Shown here piece by piece: positions 22,254 through 23,683 of a stretch of 23,683 bases of DNA. The DNA comes from a virus. Numbering within the stretch: the first letter of the stretch is position 1; every line of letters begins with the position of its first letter. Position numbers and translations under genes: made by a program. The stretch lies in the IMG/VR virus record IMGVR_UViG_3300030118_000470, positions 1 to 23,683 of that record; one strand, written 5' to 3'. Below the pieces are notes generated by a model. The model saw only the letters and a program-made list of their open reading frames with translations. It was not told the DNA's origin and made no database searches.

Positions 22254-22844
22254 TTATAATGTTGTATATGTATGTATCTTATATCCAAAGGTACAACTTG
22301 CCGTTAGATATTCCACATCCGTTAAGTTTTGATTATACTCTAAAGCACTTAATGATTTAGGGTATATGTCTTGGTAATTTATTTCCATCACATTGATGTT
22401 TCTACTTGTCATTACCGTTAGTTTTGCGTCAGCAAATATAGCGCCATCATTTGTTGCACGGGTAGGTCTACCTGCGTCAGTTGACCTAGTTTGTGTTGAC
22501 AATGGCATTCTATCACCACCATCAGCAATTAATGCCCTATACTTTTCATCGCTATCTACCTGTGCCAACCCTGCCATCCAATCATGTATTTGTTTGTATG
22601 TCTCTAGGTTTTCATCTACTGTAAATGTAATTGTTAGGTCATCAAAAGTTAAATCATTACCAGGTATTTTAAGTTGTTGTAATCTTGTAGGTTGTATCAA
22701 TTCAGTTAGAGTAATACCAGGTATATTTGCCTGTACTGTATTAAACTCAACCTTTGGTATCTTTACACATTGAAACCTAAACTTGGTAGGATCTGCAAAA
22801 TCCAGATTTGATGGTTGTTTACTTGCTAAACTTGCTTCCGTCAT
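22254..22844 (-). CDS. Tail-tube-like virion structural protein (gp19 fold)
   Basis: 196 residues. The pattern compares with T4 gp19: KFRFQCVKIPKVEF as first strands, IPGITLTELIQPT, then LKIPGNDLTFDDLTITFTVD (T4: VAGDRTFDDWTVTVMND), a helix YKQIHDWMAGL, and near the end DIYPKSLSALEYNQNLTDVE with final strands TASCTFGYKIHTY (T4: GLWPTNVGELQLDW...). It is therefore a tail-tube-fold protein; it may be the tube itself or a related tube/baseplate-associated protein, since the order next to gp23 differs from T4. A TATAAATA octamer lies five bases before the ATG, with no Shine-Dalgarno, predicting a leaderless late mRNA. Confidence 0.75.
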   Translation of the reverse strand: MTEASLASKQPSNLDFADPTKFRFQCVKIPKVEFNTVQANIPGITLTELIQPTRLQQLKIPGNDLTFDDLTITFTVDENLETYKQIHDWMAGLAQVDSDEKYRALIADGGDRMPLSTQTRSTDAGRPTRATNDGAIFADAKLTVMTSRNINVMEINYQDIYPKSLSALEYNQNLTDVEYLTASCTFGYKIHTYTTL

Positions 22845-22849
22845 ATTAG

Positions 22850-22857
22850 TATTTATA
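22850..22857 (-). promoter_or_regulatory. Late promoter TATAAATA of the tail-tube-like gene
   Basis: Perfect late octamer followed by CTAAT and the ATG. It sits just after the T tract of the gp23 terminator, so terminator, promoter and start codon are packed into about 45 bases. Confidence 0.8.
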
Positions 22858-22866
22858 ATAAAAAAA

Positions 22867-22885
22867 GGGGGCGATATTGCCCCCC
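22867..22885 (-). terminator. Intrinsic terminator after gp23
   Basis: On the minus strand a GGGGGC/GCCCCC stem (one G left unpaired) with loop AATATC is followed directly by a run of seven Ts, 25 bases after the gp23 stop. This is the clearest Rho-independent terminator in the window, fitting the very high expression expected of the capsid gene. Confidence 0.93.
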
Positions 22886-22909
22886 TTAATCTCTATATTA
22901 CAGATAAAA

Positions 22910-23683
22910 TTACATTAAGTTAGTAACTTTTACCATTCTGTAATAGATGTTTGCTTGGTCAGTTCCAACACCAGAAGCCTGTGCTGAACTTTCAGCAAAT
23001 GGGTTTCTGATTAAACCGTATCTAGTTTTGAATCCAATTTTTGGTTGGAATGTATCTTCACCAACTGCTCTCACCATTTGTAGTGGAACATATGGGCAAT
23101 AGAACATACCAGCATCATATGGACTGTTACCTTTGTAACCCACTGTGAAGTATTGAGCCGCAGTATTATTTGACGCATATGGGTCAATGTATACTTTGTA
23201 TCTTCCGTTCATAGTACCAGCAAAAGTATTACCAGTATCATCAACATTTAGTGAGTTGTTAAGAGCAGGAGTGTAATCTAATACACCAGCCATTTGTAGA
23301 GCAGAAGCAACATCTGAAGAACAGATAATTAAGTTACCTTTTCCTCTTCTTGTTTCTTGTGCGATTACATTAGCGTCTCTCTCAACTTGGAACATTAAAC
23401 CTTTGAATTTTTCTACTGACCAACGACCGTTAGAGTCCGTATCTAAATCAAAAGTACCTGATGTAGTTGTATTTGTGTTAGCACCTTTTTTCGCTTTTTC
23501 ATAAATTGTTCTAACTACTTCCCTGTTGATCTCTCCAAGGATTTCAGCAGATAGTATGTTAGCCAATTCAGTTTCAGCGTCTAAACCGTGGATTGCTTTA
23601 AGGTCTTGAGCAAGTTCCATTGTGTATTCTGCTTTTAACTGTCTAGTTTTAGCAGTAACAGTAGACTTCTCAATACTGAAAGC
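22910..23683 (-). CDS. 23: Major capsid protein gp23, C-terminal part (5' end outside window)
   Basis: The frame is open to the right edge: the window starts inside the gene at AFSIEKSTVTAKTRQLKAEY and continues into TMELAQDLKAIHGLDAETEL, the most conserved stretch of T4 gp23, so the Met at 23620 is internal. 257 codons are visible, about half of a T4-length protein (521). ILSAEILGEINREVVRTIYE, the FKGLMFQVERDANVIAQETR stretch and PKIGFKTRYGLIRNPFAES are further gp23 signatures. It forms the HK97-fold hexamers of the head shell. The gene ends with a strong terminator. Confidence 0.98.
   Translation of the reverse strand, partial: AFSIEKSTVTAKTRQLKAEYTMELAQDLKAIHGLDAETELANILSAEILGEINREVVRTIYEKAKKGANTNTTTSGTFDLDTDSNGRWSVEKFKGLMFQVERDANVIAQETRRGKGNLIICSSDVASALQMAGVLDYTPALNNSLNVDDTGNTFAGTMNGRYKVYIDPYASNNTAAQYFTVGYKGNSPYDAGMFYCPYVPLQMVRAVGEDTFQPKIGFKTRYGLIRNPFAESSAQASGVGTDQANIYYRMVKVTNLM

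Noticed and set aside
22910-23620. A complete 236-residue capsid-like protein starting at 23620
   Set aside because: The frame continues upstream with conserved gp23 sequence to the window edge, so this Met is internal.
1-23683. tRNA genes, CRISPR arrays, insertion sequences
   Set aside because: I read for cloverleaf signals, regularly spaced repeats and transposase motifs and found none.

Overview
The window is a continuous piece of a T4-like (Tevenvirinae-type) marine myovirus genome. It is AT-rich, very compact (most genes overlap as ATGA or TAATG or are separated by fewer than 30 bases), and every convincing large gene lies on the minus strand. The T4 core is unmistakable: DNA polymerase gp43, RegA, clamp loader gp62/gp44, sliding clamp gp45, recombination nuclease gp46/gp47, late sigma gp55, UvsW, UvsY and the C-terminal part of major capsid gp23. 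The accessory set (Hsp20, CobS-like AAA+ ATPase with a VWA/metallopeptidase partner, DUF3310-like protein, Lsm-like protein, 2OG-Fe(II) oxygenase, ribosomal protein bS21) is typical of pelagiphages and T4-like cyanophages. The bS21 protein looks like the alphaproteobacterial form, so a SAR11-type or other alphaproteobacterial host is my best inference; I cannot prove it from the window.

Read in the direction of transcription (right to left): gp23 ends at a strong intrinsic terminator. A late-promoter octamer then precedes a tail-tube-like structural gene, uvsY, two related GNGESR-motif proteins and uvsW. A second late octamer sits on the uvsW stop codon and drives the Lsm-like gene. A sigma70-type promoter starts the gp55-gp47-oxygenase-gp46 operon. 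Another starts two glycosyltransferase-like genes of the type associated with DNA base modification. Two promoters sharing a conserved upstream box drive the VWA-peptidase gene and cobS-rpsU-HTH. A structured 226-base intergenic region (candidate H-type pseudoknot, 21-bp inverted repeat, late promoter) precedes hsp20. The replication operon (DUF3310-like, gp45, gp44, gp62, regA, small ORF) and then the gp43 operon (gp43, Mom-like protein, DUF4338/DruA-like protein cut by the window edge) complete the layout.

Four points stand out. (1) gp43, gp55, the Mom-like protein and one glycosyltransferase end in similar acidic-hydrophobic peptides that look like sliding-clamp-binding tails, suggesting that DNA-modification enzymes ride on gp45. 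(2) Almost every recognisable promoter places its -10 element only 5 to 8 bases before an ATG, which predicts leaderless mRNAs for early and late operons alike. (3) The promoters of the CobS-like gene and of its VWA partner share a 30-bp box at exactly the same distance from the -35. (4) The hsp20 upstream region can fold into a textbook H-type pseudoknot followed by a long perfect hairpin. All functional statements are from sequence reading and family knowledge; no searches were run.
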